A stretch of DNA of 64,000 nucleotides from the NCBI GenBank assembly GCA_050949905.1, contig JBMNGP010000003.1:1-64000 (forward strand), written 5' to 3'. Source of the DNA: DUML01 sp050949905. GTDB lineage: Bacteria; Bacillota; Desulfitobacteriia; Desulfitobacteriales; Syntrophobotulaceae. The notes below the pieces were generated by a model, which saw only the letters and a list, made by a program, of their open reading frames with translations, had not been told where the DNA came from and made no database searches. Within the stretch, counting starts at the first letter, position 1. Every line of letters starts with the position of its first letter. Of this stretch, positions 35,601 through 43,896 are shown one piece after another. Both the position numbers and the translations under genes were made by a program.

Positions 35601-36221
35601 GGGGATCAATATTTTGTTTCAGATAACTATCTAACGTATTTGAAAAAGATAACTGAGGCAAAGAATTATTTAGATGGTCATCTTGATGGGATAAAAACTG
35701 AATTAAACAGTTTTTTAGCAGAGGTTTTTGGCGGGACAAAACAGGAAAGTTCCTTGTCCAGGATAAGAACCTGGTTTGAGGCACTTAATCAACAGACTAA
35801 AATTCATTTATTTTCCGGAAGCCCGGGGATATTTATTAATACATTAAAACAATTTACCAGTTATGATAATTATAAGTTTATTAATCAATTAGCCAAAAAT
35901 ATGATGGGTTTACGCGTTGAAGATTGGTCTGATGATTTATGGGATGCTTTTAAACAAGCAATTATTGATACAAAAAAGGAAATTGAAGATTTTAACCTGG
36001 ATATGCGATCAGAGAAAAGCTTTCTGCCAAATTTAGTTAAGATTATCCATATGGGATACGACGGGGAAAAAAAAGAACAAACCTTTGAAAAAACGGAGAT
36101 ATCCGAGATGGGAGAGCTTTTGCTGAATAATCTTGAGAGCAGTATTGACAGTTTTGCGGATAGTATCTCCCTCAATGAAAAAAGACAGATTTTATTAAGT
36201 TTGTTAGAAAGGTTAGTTTAA
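32601..36221 (+). CDS. sspC: SspC-like large P-loop ATPase
   Basis: 1206 aa. Walker A VVGPYGTGKSHL (residues 59-70), a probable Walker B NVIFDEFNKYLE (about 244) followed by HLIIVSHQHISQY, then ~900 residues of mostly helical sequence with no other recognised domain. Size, P-loop and position between the DUF4007 gene and a cysteine desulfurase fit SspC; the P-loop also resembles BrxC/PglY ATPases of BREX systems, but no other BREX gene is present. It would provide the ATP-driven step on DNA during modification. Confidence 0.75.
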   Translation: MADQMLRISPGFQYSVNIKHDIDNGLKISSYIPTEKAILLLEDLVKSLNPQSHDRSRLVVGPYGTGKSHLVAVFGAILRHKLDYKFFEPILEKISASNKPKLAKELGDIALHRRFLTVIINGNGKNLEQSLMAGLQKALKEEGLEDIIPDTIYSQIQTKIKSWKNEYQITYDSFKSLLNKESGITLDEFTSLLDNCDPKSHQIFRSLYPELTSGSDFNPFHVSDTAELYHDIAIKIKDKFNGINVIFDEFNKYLESAVKSQELLDLKPLQDFAEMCNRSEEHQVHLIIVSHQHISQYASKLSLDLVNEWRKVEGRFKPFELTQNSAKTYNLISKVIIKNQVKWQEFTNIFHDKLQYLSDKANLFGLFKELSQGELHEWVVKGCFPLHPVTTFCLPRLSNKIAQNERTLFTFLATNDFYSLGKFIEEYNEGIFNLVTIDVLFDYFSDLMKKQNYNDPIFNVWVQVNRSIQKLAEPNVKAERFLKALGIIKIVSEEQSLPPTTEILKFALSETTNNDEYEEIIKLLSSDKIIYIRKSDGHIHFFDGSDVDFNDEILKVKGTYKYQPMFNISRILNEYFLPYPILANRYNDQNEMTRYFWPKFYTYEELVQGVDWDKELIDLGYADGILALVVLSEENMEISVEKLFESNRHDQILFAISSVKLNIAEILFDYQALELLKMDKKFVEQDPKVLVELEAYLDDYEEQIKLELSKLTEPRSGLVNYYYLGKRIENINSGAKLSRCVSNICEKVFCLSPKINNELINKNSITSTISTARKKVISGILEQHLKPNLGLTGFGPDVSIFRSLLVRTGIFEEREDQVILGKPKEENLAYIIHRIDEWILDSSSKSKNMEEIYAILRKPPYGVRLGIIPIIIALSLRKYSGYMVIKDSRGIEQPFSPEVLDAMSKHPNNYYLELESWDSAKEEYIKQLSILYSEFINKTKASSNRLFPVAMGLKNWFISLPKFTRETQLGSEFAELKRVLRSPSTDSKELLLKKIPKSICGDQYFVSDNYLTYLKKITEAKNYLDGHLDGIKTELNSFLAEVFGGTKQESSLSRIRTWFEALNQQTKIHLFSGSPGIFINTLKQFTSYDNYKFINQLAKNMMGLRVEDWSDDLWDAFKQAIIDTKKEIEDFNLDMRSEKSFLPNLVKIIHMGYDGEKKEQTFEKTEISEMGELLLNNLESSIDSFADSISLNEKRQILLSLLERLV

Positions 36222-36232
36222 ATGTGAGAATA

Positions 36233-37384
36233 ATGGATAAGATTATTTATTTTGATAATGCGGCGACCACATTTCCGAAACCTGAAGTTGTATACGATAC
36301 ACTAGACAGAGTGACTCGGACTCTATCTGTTAATTCGGGGAGAGGCGGGTACCGTCTTGCCAGTCAGGCGGGCATGATTATTGATGAAACCAGAAGGTTT
36401 TTAGCAGAGTTAGTCAATATTTCTGATGATAGAAAAGTAATATTTATGCCCTCTGCTACCATTGCTTTAAATACAGTTTTAAACGGCATAAATTGGCTAG
36501 CTGGTGACAATGTATACTTCAGTCCTTTCGAACACAATTCCACCCTAAGGCCATTAGAAGTACTAAAAAACAAGTTTCATTTAAATCTGATCGAAATGCC
36601 GTTTAATAAAATAAACTGTGAAGCTGAACTTAATAAACTGGAACAGATGCTAAAGAGGTTTCGGCCCAAACTAGCCATATTGTCCCATGCCAGCAATGTA
36701 TGCGGCATTATTACTCCTGTGGCAGAGGTTACTCAATTAGTACACAAATATGGGGGGCAAATATTAGTTGATGGAGCGCAAACTTTGGGTTTAGTACCTA
36801 TTGATTTAACCAAAACCAAGTGTGATTACTATGTCTTTGCCGGCCATAAAAATTTATATGGTGTCTTTGGTGTGGGCGGAATTATCGTCAATAATGATTA
36901 TTTATTAGAACCCTCAATAGTAGGAGGTACCGGGACTAATTCTGAGGAACTAGTTATGCCATATGATTACCCGGGAAGATTAGAAGCAGGAAGTCCTAAC
37001 ATTAATGCTATTGCAGGACTCAATGCTGGCATAAAATGGTTAAAGGAACAGCAAGGACTGCTAGATAAGGAAAGGCGATTACTTGGTGAATTCTTTTCTT
37101 TAGTAAGTGATTACCCGGAAATAAAAGTTGTCGGAATTGAAGCTGTCGATAAAATGGTTCCTGTGGTGTCATGTGTTTTTGAGGGATACACACCACAAGA
37201 AATAGCATTGACATTGGACCAAAATTTTAATATTGCTGTTAGAGCTGGGTTACAATGTGCTCCTCTTGCCCACAGATTTTTGGGTACCATGCCATTAGGA
37301 ACAGTTAGATTTAGCTTTGGAATCCATAATAATAAAAGAGATTTGGAACTTTTAGACGAAGCCTTAAAGGAAATATATTATTGA
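36233..37384 (+). CDS. sspA: SspA-like cysteine desulfurase
   Basis: 383 aa from the ATG at 36233 (an in-frame GTG at 36224 has weaker support). Class V aminotransferase fold: MDKIIYFDNAATTFPKP N-terminus, histidine in ILSHASNVCGI, PLP lysine in FAGHKNLYGVFGVGG, and the sulfur-accepting cysteine in RAGLQCAPLAHRFLGT. The AGLQCAPLAH loop is typical of the TIGR01977 desulfurase family. It closes the modification operon and is followed by a terminator. Its job would be to hand persulfide sulfur to SspD. Confidence 0.88.
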   Translation: MDKIIYFDNAATTFPKPEVVYDTLDRVTRTLSVNSGRGGYRLASQAGMIIDETRRFLAELVNISDDRKVIFMPSATIALNTVLNGINWLAGDNVYFSPFEHNSTLRPLEVLKNKFHLNLIEMPFNKINCEAELNKLEQMLKRFRPKLAILSHASNVCGIITPVAEVTQLVHKYGGQILVDGAQTLGLVPIDLTKTKCDYYVFAGHKNLYGVFGVGGIIVNNDYLLEPSIVGGTGTNSEELVMPYDYPGRLEAGSPNINAIAGLNAGIKWLKEQQGLLDKERRLLGEFFSLVSDYPEIKVVGIEAVDKMVPVVSCVFEGYTPQEIALTLDQNFNIAVRAGLQCAPLAHRFLGTMPLGTVRFSFGIHNNKRDLELLDEALKEIYY

Positions 37385-37436
37385 ATTGTATTTTGAAACT
37401 TCGAAACATATTTTTTTCGTAATTTCTGAAAAAAAG

Positions 37437-37469
37437 GCCTGTTTAAATATTTTGTTAACAGGCTTTTTT
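37437..37469 (+). terminator. Rho-independent terminator after sspA
   Basis: GCCTGTT (37437-37443) and AACAGGC (37457-37463) followed by TTTTTT. It separates the modification operon from the effector operon, so the two can be controlled independently. Confidence 0.85.
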
Positions 37470-37560
37470 GCTTTTTCTTAAATTAAAAAGGATTTCTGTA
37501 AATTAATGAAGAATATTTTTAATGGGACTTTATGTATAAAATGAAGGATTTGATTTGTTA

Positions 37561-37592
37561 AACACTGTCAATTTTATATAAATGGCAGTGTT
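37561..37592 (+). promoter_or_regulatory. Inverted repeat over the -10 / leader of the effector operon
   Basis: AACACTGTCA (37561-37570) and TGGCAGTGTT (37583-37592) form 10-bp arms with one mismatch, immediately before GGAGG (37593-37597) and the ATG at 37604. A possible promoter, TTGTTA near 37555 and ATAAAT near 37578, overlaps it. As DNA it could be an operator; as RNA it would hide the ribosome site region. Confidence 0.45.
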
Positions 37593-37603
37593 GGAGGAAT
37601 ATC

Positions 37604-39805
37604 ATGTCTTTTATTAAACTTTCAATAAAAAGAGAGTACCGTACACTTAATGATAATATGGTCAGAGATTTTTATATTCCTTTGTTGAATGAGGCAGTCC
37701 TTTATCAGCGAGCAGTTGGTTTTTTTTCTTCTACTGCGCTAATCCAGGTTTCGAGTGGAATAACAGGCTTGGTAAAGAACAGTGGGAAAATCCAACTAAT
37801 TGCGTCTCCACGATTGTCAGCCGAAGATATTGAAGCTATTAATAAAGGGTATGAAGCAAGAGAGAACATAGTTGAGCGTGCGATACTTCGAGAGTTTAGT
37901 GAGCCAAAAACATACTTTGAAAAGGAACGATTAAATTTATTGGCAAATTTAATTAGTTCTGAGCATCTAGATATAAAGATAGCATTTACTCTTAATAAAA
38001 ATAACTTGGGTATCTTCCATGAAAAAATGGGATTACTTTACGATGCATACGGATACATAATAGCTTTTTCAGGATCAATGAATGAGACTATATCAGGAAT
38101 TATGGAAAATTATGAGGCAATTGATGTTTATTGCTCTTGGCAAAGTGAATTTGAAAAAAATAAAGTAAATGATAAGTTAGCTGCTTTTAATAGATTGTGG
38201 AATGATAATGAACCTAATGTAAGAATTATCGATTTTCCCAAAGTTGCATACGATAAACTGCAATCATATAAGCAACAAACAGTTAATTTAAATTTAGATA
38301 TGGATGAAGTAAGAGAAGACGAGATTAGGTATGTTGTAGAAGAGAAAATTCTTGGTCCTAGAGTGCCAAAGGATGTATCCTTTTACCAGTATCAGCTTGA
38401 AGCTATTAGTGAGTGGGCAAAGCGCGGCTACCGAGGCATTTTTGATATGGCCACAGGCACCGGGAAAACCTTTACCGGCCTTGGTGCGATTACAGCATTA
38501 TCAGAACAGGTATCTCATAAACTGGCCGTTATTATTGTATGTCCTTACCAACATTTGGTTGAACAATGGATTGAGGATATTACCAAATTTAATATGGCGC
38601 CTATTATCGGATACAGTGCTTCGATGCAAAAGGATTGGAAACGCCGACTAGAGGATGCTGTCAGAGATCAAAAATTAAAAGTGAGAAATAGGGAATTCTT
38701 TTGTTTGGTTTGTACAAATGCAACATTCGCTTCCGAATTTGTTCAATATCAAATAAATAAAATTCGCGGTAATATCCTTTTAGTGGTAGATGAAGCCCAT
38801 AATTTTGGGGCTGAACGTTTAAGTAGATTGCTTAACGAAAAAATTCCTTACAGACTTGCTCTTTCCGCCACTCTGGAAAGACATAATGATGAAGAAGGAA
38901 CAGAAAGACTATTTTCCTACTTTGGGGAGAAATGTATTGAATATCCATTGGAAAGAGCTATTGAAGAAAAGAAGCTGACCAAATATAAATATTATCCAAT
39001 CATTGTTACTTTGAACGAACAAGAACTCGAACTATATACACAATTAAGTTATGAAATCGGGAAATGCTTGATAAAGGGTAGAAACGGCAAATTAAAATTG
39101 AATGAAAAAGGTAAAATCCTAGCAATAAAAAGAGCAAGATTAGTAGCCGGGGCAAAAGATAAAATTAATAAATTAGAAGATTGTATCACCCCTTATTTAC
39201 ATGATAAACATATTTTGGTATACTGCGGAGCCACTAATATGCTCCGGGAAGATCAGGATTCTACGTCTATAGATGAGGACGATTTAAGACAGATCGATGT
39301 AATCACAGATCTCTTAGGAAATAAACTCAATATGAAAGTATCACAGTTTACGTCCAGGGAAGATGTGGTCGAAAGAGAGGTCTTAAAAAGAGAGTTTGCT
39401 GCAGGGGATAACCTGCAAGCCTTAATTGCCATTAAATGCCTTGATGAAGGGGTTAATATTCCGAAAATCAAAGTGGCTTTTATTTTAGCAAGTACGACTA
39501 ATCCTAAAGAATATATACAAAGAAGAGGTCGCGTCCTCCGGTTAGCTGAGGGTAAGGAATACGCAGAAATTTATGATTTTATAACTTTACCTCGTGCGCT
39601 TGATGATGTGCCTTCCCTAACTAGGGACCAAATGAATAAGGAATTGTCGTTAGTGAAGAATGAATTGTCCAGGGCAAAAGAGTTTGCCCGCATTGCAATG
39701 AATATGGTGGAAGCTGAATCGGTATTGGATGAAATCAAAGAGGCTTACTCTATTAATGATAATCTTTTTGCTTTTGAGGGTGAGGAGGAATACGATTATG
39801 AATAA
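37604..39805 (+). CDS. PLD-nuclease / SF2 DEAH helicase fusion
   Basis: 733 aa. The N-terminal ~230 residues form a phospholipase-D-like domain with one HxK-D motif, FHEKMGLLYD (about 138), and FSGSMNET. The rest is an SF2 helicase: YQLEAISEW, Walker A MATGTGKT (about 282), VVDEAHNFGA (about 395), ALSATLERH (about 420) and IQRRGRVLR (about 639). Such PLD-helicase proteins act in restriction and other anti-phage systems. First gene of a five-gene overlapping operon after sspDBCA. It could be the DNA-cleaving or translocating part of an effector module comparable to SspFGH; exact letter assignment is not attempted. Confidence 0.82.
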   Translation: MSFIKLSIKREYRTLNDNMVRDFYIPLLNEAVLYQRAVGFFSSTALIQVSSGITGLVKNSGKIQLIASPRLSAEDIEAINKGYEARENIVERAILREFSEPKTYFEKERLNLLANLISSEHLDIKIAFTLNKNNLGIFHEKMGLLYDAYGYIIAFSGSMNETISGIMENYEAIDVYCSWQSEFEKNKVNDKLAAFNRLWNDNEPNVRIIDFPKVAYDKLQSYKQQTVNLNLDMDEVREDEIRYVVEEKILGPRVPKDVSFYQYQLEAISEWAKRGYRGIFDMATGTGKTFTGLGAITALSEQVSHKLAVIIVCPYQHLVEQWIEDITKFNMAPIIGYSASMQKDWKRRLEDAVRDQKLKVRNREFFCLVCTNATFASEFVQYQINKIRGNILLVVDEAHNFGAERLSRLLNEKIPYRLALSATLERHNDEEGTERLFSYFGEKCIEYPLERAIEEKKLTKYKYYPIIVTLNEQELELYTQLSYEIGKCLIKGRNGKLKLNEKGKILAIKRARLVAGAKDKINKLEDCITPYLHDKHILVYCGATNMLREDQDSTSIDEDDLRQIDVITDLLGNKLNMKVSQFTSREDVVEREVLKREFAAGDNLQALIAIKCLDEGVNIPKIKVAFILASTTNPKEYIQRRGRVLRLAEGKEYAEIYDFITLPRALDDVPSLTRDQMNKELSLVKNELSRAKEFARIAMNMVEAESVLDEIKEAYSINDNLFAFEGEEEYDYE

Positions 39806-39977
39806 GACTAAAACTAAGATGGTTAATGGTGTGGAAATAGATACGGAAAAAGCAGTTAAAATGCTGACAAAGTTGATTGTGAAAGAAAAGACGAATATAA
39901 AAACAAAACAATATAATGACATTGAAATGGTAAAAATGATCAAGAAGATTATTGAGGAGGAAGTACAGTGCTATTAA
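39798..39977 (+). CDS. 59-aa charged small protein
   Basis: ATG at 39798 overlaps the helicase stop by 8 bp and follows GAGGAGG at 39782-39788. The product (MNKTKTKMVNGVEIDTEKAVKML... ending EEEVQCY) is lysine/glutamate rich and helical. It overlaps the next gene by 10 bp. The double overlap and ribosome site support a real subunit or chaperone-like partner; family unknown. Confidence 0.6.
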   Translation: MNKTKTKMVNGVEIDTEKAVKMLTKLIVKEKTNIKTKQYNDIEMVKMIKKIIEEEVQCY

Positions 39978-41962
39978 AAAAAATAAAGCTAAAAGACTTC
40001 CGACAGTTTAAGGGGGAACAAACTATTAAATTTTCTACTGATCCGAAGAAAAATGTCACGGTAGTAATGGGGGAAAATGGATCAGGCAAAACAACTCTAG
40101 CTCAGGCTTTTACCTGGTGCTTATACGGGGACACAGACTTTGATGATAAATCGATGCTTTGTAAGGCGACTGCACTAGCTATGCTCCCTAATGCAGAGGA
40201 GATTGTCCGTGTGGAATTGGATTTGGTGCATAGCGGTATAGAATATAAACTGATCCGGGAACAGCGTTATATAAAAGACGGAATAGGGAATTTAAGAAGA
40301 CCTAACAATACAGTTTTCAAGATATCCTATAAAAACCGTGACGGACAGCAGGAGTTTATCAGAGATATTGAAACTGATATTCGCATGAAAGAAATTTTGC
40401 CCAAAGAGCTGTCCAAGTATTTCTTTTTTGATGGCGAACGTATTGGGAACATGAGTAAGGAAATCCGAAAAGGTAAAAGTCAGGAATTTGCCCAAGCAGT
40501 GAGAGGACTTTTAGGCTTAAATGCTTTTACTGCCGCTTTGGATCATTTAAAAGGACGTGGCTCCAGATTATCTGTGATTCGCAGCTATGATGAGAGTTAT
40601 GACTCAAAAAGCGACAGTAAGATTGCCCAATATACCAAAGAAATTAGTGATTATGAAGAGAAGATCGATAAAATTGACAAACGCCTAGAAGAAATTGACA
40701 GGGAAGAAGAGATTGCCAAAGAAAAATGTAGCACCCTATCGGATAAGATTAAACAAAACGAAGAATCCGAGCATCTTGCCCAGGAAAAGGAAAGACTACG
40801 TAAGAAGCTTGAAGGCTTAGAACAAAGCAGGGTATCTGCTACATCTACCCTTCTTAAAGCATTTAATAAAAACGCACCATCATATTTTGCCAAAAAACTA
40901 ATGAAAGATGCTTTGGAAATATTATCCGAGGCAGATAAATTGGATAAGGGTATTCCCGATATTCATGCCAGAACAATCGAATTCTTGATTAAACGTGGAA
41001 CCTGCATTTGTGGAAATAAAATTCATATTGGTAATGAAGCGTACAAAGAACTAAATAAGGTATTAGAATTTATTCCGCCCCAATCTATCGGCTCCTTAAT
41101 TGGTCAATTTGTCAGAGAGTGTGAATTAAAAAGCAAAAGTTCAGAAAGCTTGTTTGAGGATGTTTCGGAAAAGTATTCTATGATTCGCGATTTTGAAACT
41201 ACCTATGGTGAAATCCAAAATCAGATTAAGCTAATTGAAGATAAGTTAGAAGGAATGGAAAAAGTAGGGGAGCTACAAAAAGAGTTGAGAAAATATGAAA
41301 AGGTATTAAGAGATCTGCGTGATGAAAGAGATGCGAAGAACCAACAAAAAGGTAGTTATGAAACATCAAAAGAGAGGCGTATCACGGAAAGAAATGAATT
41401 AACCCTGAAGGATGAAAACAACAGAAAAATAGAAGTTTACAAAGCGTACGCCCAATATATGTATGACACATTGAATGAATTGTATAAACAAAAAGAAGCA
41501 GAAACCAGGACAGAACTGGAGAAAAGTATCAATGACATTTTTAAGAGCATCTATAACGGAGGATTGTCACTTTCTATAGATGAAAAATACAATATTCAAA
41601 TTACAGTGAATGATTTTGATGGTTACAATGAATATGTGGAAACATCAACGGCTCAAAGTATTTCAGTTATTTTTGCGTTTATTTCTGGTGTGATAAAAAT
41701 GGCTCGGCAAAGCAAAAACCCTGAAAACGAGATGCTGGTTTCTGAGCCCTACCCGCTTGTTATGGACGCACCCTTATCGGCTTTTGATAAAACCAGGATT
41801 AAGGCAGTTTGTGAAGCACTGCCCGAAGTTGCGGAACAGGTTATTATTTTTATTAAAGATACAGACGGTGAAATCGCTGAAGCCAATATGGCTAATAAGG
41901 TCGGATTGAGGTACATGTTAGATAAAAAGAACGAGTTTGAAACATTTTTAGTAGCGAGGTGA
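39968..41962 (+). CDS. DndD-like SMC/RecN-type ATPase
   Basis: 664 aa from a GTG after AGGAGG. Walker A GENGSGKTTLAQAF (about residues 36-49), two long coiled-coil stretches (about 215-300 and 380-500) separated by a CICGNKIHIG hook-like segment (about 347), and Walker B PLVMDAPLSAFD with D-loop (about 595). This is the layout of DndD and related AAA_23 proteins, in which the ATPase regulates DNA cleavage or modification. Here it sits outside the modification operon, so it probably belongs to the effector. Confidence 0.82.
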   Translation: MLLKKIKLKDFRQFKGEQTIKFSTDPKKNVTVVMGENGSGKTTLAQAFTWCLYGDTDFDDKSMLCKATALAMLPNAEEIVRVELDLVHSGIEYKLIREQRYIKDGIGNLRRPNNTVFKISYKNRDGQQEFIRDIETDIRMKEILPKELSKYFFFDGERIGNMSKEIRKGKSQEFAQAVRGLLGLNAFTAALDHLKGRGSRLSVIRSYDESYDSKSDSKIAQYTKEISDYEEKIDKIDKRLEEIDREEEIAKEKCSTLSDKIKQNEESEHLAQEKERLRKKLEGLEQSRVSATSTLLKAFNKNAPSYFAKKLMKDALEILSEADKLDKGIPDIHARTIEFLIKRGTCICGNKIHIGNEAYKELNKVLEFIPPQSIGSLIGQFVRECELKSKSSESLFEDVSEKYSMIRDFETTYGEIQNQIKLIEDKLEGMEKVGELQKELRKYEKVLRDLRDERDAKNQQKGSYETSKERRITERNELTLKDENNRKIEVYKAYAQYMYDTLNELYKQKEAETRTELEKSINDIFKSIYNGGLSLSIDEKYNIQITVNDFDGYNEYVETSTAQSISVIFAFISGVIKMARQSKNPENEMLVSEPYPLVMDAPLSAFDKTRIKAVCEALPEVAEQVIIFIKDTDGEIAEANMANKVGLRYMLDKKNEFETFLVAR

Positions 41963-41967
41963 TAGAG

Positions 41968-42489
41968 GTGTTTGATAAAGAATACTCTTTCCGTGGTATT
42001 CACGCAGAAAAAGTTATAAAACTAACTGCAAAATTTGATAAAGATAATCAGCTGTTTGCTAGGAACTTTGACGTTTATATGGTGGCTCCCATTATCGGAT
42101 TCTTATATGGGCGTAAAGCCGACCTGGATAAAGGTATTGAGACAACTAAAATTTTTTCCGATATTTTAATCAGGGAACAACCAAACCTCAAATTTAACTA
42201 CAGGCTGATCATGCTATTAGATAAGGACAGTGAACCAGATTTGGAGGAACGTATTAATAAAGCTTTTAGATATTATGGCAGTGAAAAGGCACAGGCTGAC
42301 GAGCAATTGTATGAACAATACGTGCGCGGAGGCGTTGATGTATTGTATGAAAAGCTGGTTGAAACCGCCAAGAACAGCGATGATTACCTTAAAAATCTAT
42401 ATGATTTTCTGGAAGAATTTGATGAACGATATAACCAGGCTGTCAGCATAGATAGTATATTAGATTTGTGTCGATTGGCGAGAAGTTAG
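41968..42489 (+). CDS. Uncharacterised 173-aa partner of the DndD-like ATPase
   Basis: GTG at 41968 with GAGGTG six bases upstream; a GTG at 41959 overlapping the previous gene by four bases is an alternative. The sequence (FDKEYSFRGIHAEKVIKLTAKF...NFDVYMVAPIIGFLYGRKADLDKG...FNYRLIMLLDKD) is compact and acidic, without cysteines or membrane segments. The regular pattern recalls small DNA-binding subunits such as DndE, but no match can be claimed. It lies between an SMC-like ATPase and a sigma factor in a continuous operon. Confidence 0.6.
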   Translation: MFDKEYSFRGIHAEKVIKLTAKFDKDNQLFARNFDVYMVAPIIGFLYGRKADLDKGIETTKIFSDILIREQPNLKFNYRLIMLLDKDSEPDLEERINKAFRYYGSEKAQADEQLYEQYVRGGVDVLYEKLVETAKNSDDYLKNLYDFLEEFDERYNQAVSIDSILDLCRLARS

Positions 42490-42493
42490 ACCT

Positions 42494-43615
42494 ATGGTAT
42501 GTAAGGATTTACATCAGGAAATCATCAGCAAGCTGTTAGGCGTTTATAAGATAAAAGGGTATATTACGGAGGATCAGGTTTTTACCGCCGTTTTTGAGTA
42601 TAACTTGCCCTTGGATGAAGTAGAGTATTTATGTGATCAACTCCTTACAATGGGTGTAATTATCAGTGGTGATACTGCCGAAAAACCGGATAATGACGAT
42701 GAAGTTTATGATCGCGGCCGAATAGATTATGAAAAGTTATTTCAAGAGATTACAAAGAGGGACGAAAGTTTAGCTCTTTTTATGAAGGAAATAAGCCGCA
42801 TTAAACCGCCGCAGCACAGGGAGTTTCAGAATCTCTTGCCCCAGGCAAAGAACGGAAATCTTTATGCCAAACAACGCATAATTGAAATGTATTTACGTTT
42901 TGTTGTTAGAATAGCTTTTTGGCATCATGAAAAATATAAACTTCCTCTAGCCGATACTATACAGGATGGATGTGTCGGCTTAATCATTGCTTTAGATAAG
43001 TATGAGCCCGGCAAACACGGTAATTTTTTAACATATGCTCCCTGGTGGGTAAGACAAGTTATCATGCGAGAAGCTCCCACAAAAAACCCATTGTTTTATT
43101 TTCCTGTTTATATTAAGGATAGATTATTTAGTATTTATGATGTTCTAGGCTATAATGCTTGTGATTTATTTGAATGGGACGAAATAGATACTGGAATCAT
43201 TGAAGCGGTCGCGGAAAAGTTAAATTGCAGTATTGATGAGGCAAAAGAATGCCTTGGTTATTTAAGACAATTTGAATCAATTGATGAGATTTTAAGTATG
43301 GATAATGACAATTGTTTTGATGACAGAGGCGAAGCTCAGGATAAAATGCTGGATGATTGTTATTTAAAGGAAGAGGCACGTGCTACATTGGAAATGCTAA
43401 AAACATTTAAACTAAGGGATCAAAAAATAATTTTGATGAGATCCGGTTATTTAGACGGAAATGAGTGGACTTTACAGGAAGTTGGTATGGAATTAGGCCT
43501 TACTCGGGAAAGGGTAAGGCAGATTGAGGGTAAGACTATACGTAAACTTCAAGAGCTACGCGAGAGTCTATTATTTAAGAGTTTAATATTGAGTGGTTAT
43601 CAGAAGTCCCGATAA
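42494..43615 (+). CDS. Sigma-70-like factor embedded in the defence operon
   Basis: 373 aa, four bases after the previous stop. A region 1.1-like N-terminus (HQEIISKLLGVYKIKGYITEDQVF...LLTMGVII) is followed by region 1.2/2 (about 115-195: NGNLYAKQRIIEMYLRFVVRIAF, LADTIQDGCVGLIIALDKYEPG, FLTYAPWWVRQVIMREA) and a region 4 helix-turn-helix (about 315-350: WTLQEVGMELGLTRERVRQIEG). Unlike most accessory sigma factors it keeps a primary-type architecture, but aromatic residues in region 2 differ from the housekeeping factor (WHHEKYKLP in place of the usual YTGRGLP-type segment). It could direct transcription of the operon or act on phage or host transcription. Confidence 0.8.
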   Translation: MVCKDLHQEIISKLLGVYKIKGYITEDQVFTAVFEYNLPLDEVEYLCDQLLTMGVIISGDTAEKPDNDDEVYDRGRIDYEKLFQEITKRDESLALFMKEISRIKPPQHREFQNLLPQAKNGNLYAKQRIIEMYLRFVVRIAFWHHEKYKLPLADTIQDGCVGLIIALDKYEPGKHGNFLTYAPWWVRQVIMREAPTKNPLFYFPVYIKDRLFSIYDVLGYNACDLFEWDEIDTGIIEAVAEKLNCSIDEAKECLGYLRQFESIDEILSMDNDNCFDDRGEAQDKMLDDCYLKEEARATLEMLKTFKLRDQKIILMRSGYLDGNEWTLQEVGMELGLTRERVRQIEGKTIRKLQELRESLLFKSLILSGYQKSR

Positions 43616-43896
43616 GCGTCCACTGCACTTCTAAACATAAAAAATACTCGCTAGCGCATACAACAGCATTGTGTTTGTAAAACAAAGCTACAGACATCCG
43701 AGGGTACCTGTGACACTGATTTTTTTAGGTTCAATTTACTATTGTTATTAATGGTCTTATCAAATAGAATTTATTAAATTTATCAGATGATAATTGTATT
43801 ACCCCAATTATTAATAAAGAAAAGGGATCAAATACAGATAACCCAGAGTAATTAGTCGCACCGTAAGCTGAAAGATATTAAGTGGGAGAGAAAAAT
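43616..43896. other. Intergenic after the sigma-factor gene
   Basis: 280 bp with no gene. A TTTTTTT run near 43725 is not preceded by a clear stem. GGGAGAG before 43897 is the ribosome site of the next gene. Confidence 0.4.

Noticed and set aside
32601..36221. BREX BrxC/PglY
   Set aside because: The P-loop is similar, but no PglZ, PglX or BrxL is present, whereas the flanking genes are those of Ssp.
43616..43896. Non-coding RNA gene after the sigma factor
   Set aside because: No stable fold, promoter or terminator could be supported by eye.
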